33,722 bases of DNA from Paracoccaceae bacterium (GTDB lineage: Bacteria; Pseudomonadota; Alphaproteobacteria; Rhodobacterales; Rhodobacteraceae). The notes below the pieces were generated by a model, which made no database searches, had not been told where the DNA came from, and saw only the letters and a list, made by a program, of their open reading frames with translations. Within the stretch, counting starts at the first letter, position 1. The number at the start of each line of letters is the position of its first letter. Both the position numbers and the translations under genes were made by a program. Location of the stretch: NCBI GenBank assembly GCA_021648225.1, contig JAKITE010000016.1, forward strand, positions 1 through 33,722, read 5' to 3'. This document shows, one piece after another, positions 32,556 to 33,722 of the stretch.

Positions 32556-33722
32556 CTATGCCAAATTCACCAAAGCATGACGCTTTTTACCTGCCGAAAG
32601 TTTAACCGAAGCCTTGATCATCTCGGCTGTAACCATGGTTCCGGCCTCGCTAACCGTTTGGTCATTCAGCTTGGCCCCGCCCTCGGAAATCAGCCGTTTG
32701 GCGTCTTTGCCGGATTTGGATAATCCGGTTTTGACAAAAAGCTGCACAATGCTGATACCATCGCCAATATCGGCAGCAGGCAGGGTGATGGTTGGCAATT
32801 CAGCGCCAATCCCGCCTTTTTCAAATACCTCGCGCGCGGTTGCTTGCGCAGCCAGCGCGGCGGGTTTGCCATGGGCCATGGCAGTGGCGGCATTGGCCAA
32901 TGCAATTTTGGCATCGTTAATCTCGGCTCCTTGCAGCGCCGCCAGCCGTTCGCATTCATCAAGTGGCAGTTCAGTAAACAATTTCAAAAACTTGCCGACA
33001 TCCGCATCCAGCGTGTTGCGCCAGAATTGCCAGAATTCATATGCGCTTAACCGGTCTTCGTTCAGCCATACGGCACCCGCCACGGATTTACCCATTTTAG
33101 AGCCATCAGCCTTGGTCAAAAGCGCAGTGGTCAGGCCAAAAACCGGTTTTTTATTCACCCGCCGTGTCAGGTCAATACCATTAACAATATTGCCCCATTG
33201 ATCCGATCCACCCATTTGCAACATACAGCCAAACCGGTTGTTTAGTTCCATAAAATCATAGGCTTGCAGCAACATATAGTTGAATTCAAGAAAGGTAAGC
33301 GGCTGTTCTCGGTCCAGCCGCAGGCGCACGGAATCAAAGCTCAACATGCGGTTGATGGTAAAAAGCCGCCCGTAATCGCGCAGAAAATCAATATAGTTCA
33401 ACTGTTCCAGCCAATCGGAATTATTGGGCTGAATGGCATCAGTTTCACCGTCGCCAAATTGCAGGTATTTATCAAAAACCTTGCGGATCCCGGCGATGTT
33501 GCTGTTGATTTTCTCTGGCGTCAGCTCGGGGCGGGATTCATCTTTGCCCGATGGATCACCGATTTTGGTAGTGCCGCCGCCCATCAGGGTAATCGGCTTA
33601 TGGCCGGTATTTTGCAGCCAGCGCAGCATCATAATGGGAATTAACGATCCGACATGCAGGCTGTCGGCAGTGGCATCAAAACCGATATACCCCGGCACAA
33701 CACCTTTGATCAGCGCTTCGTC
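32556..33722 (-). CDS. tyrS: Tyrosine--tRNA ligase, partial (5' end outside window)
   Basis: Class I aminoacyl-tRNA synthetase that charges tRNA-Tyr. The frame is open to the edge of the window (reading D-E-A-L-I-K-G-V-V-P-G-Y), so the GTG at 33696-33698 is not the start; about 388 residues are visible of an expected 410-420. The HIGH motif is HVGSL in FDATADSLHVGSLIPI. GGSDQWGNIVNGIDL is the tyrosine/tRNA-binding segment, and the KMSKS loop reads KMGKS. The C-terminal S4-type RNA-binding domain is present (ISIVQLFVKTGLSKSGKDAKRLISEGGAKLN). It converges on the SYLF gene across a hairpin. Confidence 0.97.
   Translation of the reverse strand, partial: DEALIKGVVPGYIGFDATADSLHVGSLIPIMMLRWLQNTGHKPITLMGGGTTKIGDPSGKDESRPELTPEKINSNIAGIRKVFDKYLQFGDGETDAIQPNNSDWLEQLNYIDFLRDYGRLFTINRMLSFDSVRLRLDREQPLTFLEFNYMLLQAYDFMELNNRFGCMLQMGGSDQWGNIVNGIDLTRRVNKKPVFGLTTALLTKADGSKMGKSVAGAVWLNEDRLSAYEFWQFWRNTLDADVGKFLKLFTELPLDECERLAALQGAEINDAKIALANAATAMAHGKPAALAAQATAREVFEKGGIGAELPTITLPAADIGDGISIVQLFVKTGLSKSGKDAKRLISEGGAKLNDQTVSEAGTMVTAEMIKASVKLSAGKKRHALVNLA

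Overview
The window is a chromosomal segment of an alphaproteobacterium, most likely a member of the Rhodobacterales (Roseobacter-type). The pointers are the gene order (rpsB-tsf, pyrH-frr-uppS-cdsA-dxr-rseP-bamA-skp-fabZ-lpxA-lpxI-lpxB, then gltA and gltX), LpxI rather than LpxH in lipid A synthesis, a HemB with an aspartate-type rather than cysteine-type metal loop, and small membrane genes of a kind I associate with this order. By eye the G+C is around one half, lower than in many Rhodobacteraceae. I see no phage, insertion sequence, CRISPR array, tRNA or rRNA. Genus is not determinable from what I can see.

Layout. Positions 1-2387 hold the 3' part of gltX and complete gltA on the plus strand, closed by a large nested palindrome and a strong terminator. 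Positions 2521-14135 are one tightly packed minus-strand operon, read from pyrH to lpxB: nucleotide supply, ribosome recycling, undecaprenyl and CDP-diacylglycerol synthesis, isoprenoid precursor synthesis, envelope-stress protease, outer-membrane assembly, type II fatty acid synthesis and lipid A. Many genes abut or overlap by 1-4 bases. lpxD, common between skp and fabZ in other Proteobacteria, is absent here. Positions 14321-15937 carry a plus-strand, membrane-anchored protein with a glutamate-synthase-type FMN/Fe-S domain. It sits between pyrH and the rpsB-tsf operon (minus, 16421-18192), which are commonly contiguous elsewhere. The 483-base gap after it is full of inverted repeats.

Positions 18458-22447 are plus-strand: a lysophospholipid-type acyltransferase overlapping a pseudouridine catabolic pair (kinase and glycosidase), then a DUF502 membrane protein overlapping a LysE-family exporter. 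The 241-base gap 22448-22688 holds five GANTC sites in 82 bases, a promoter-like pair of hexamers and a two-hairpin segment ending in a textbook terminator; I read it as a candidate small RNA gene. Next come a divergent XRE-cupin regulator (minus) and an overlapping three-gene plus-strand cluster (acyl-CoA synthetase, FrnE-like DsbA protein, Bcr/CflA-type MFS transporter), the most accessory-looking part of the window.

Positions 26691-30700 carry mfd and a four-helix membrane protein on the minus strand. hemB and a Tat-type lipoprotein with a SYLF domain follow on the plus strand, and the window ends inside tyrS (minus). Most of the window is conserved housekeeping. The best candidates for something undescribed are the small RNA with its GANTC cluster, the nested palindrome after gltA, the structured rpsB leader, and the repeat-rich gap beside the FMN protein.
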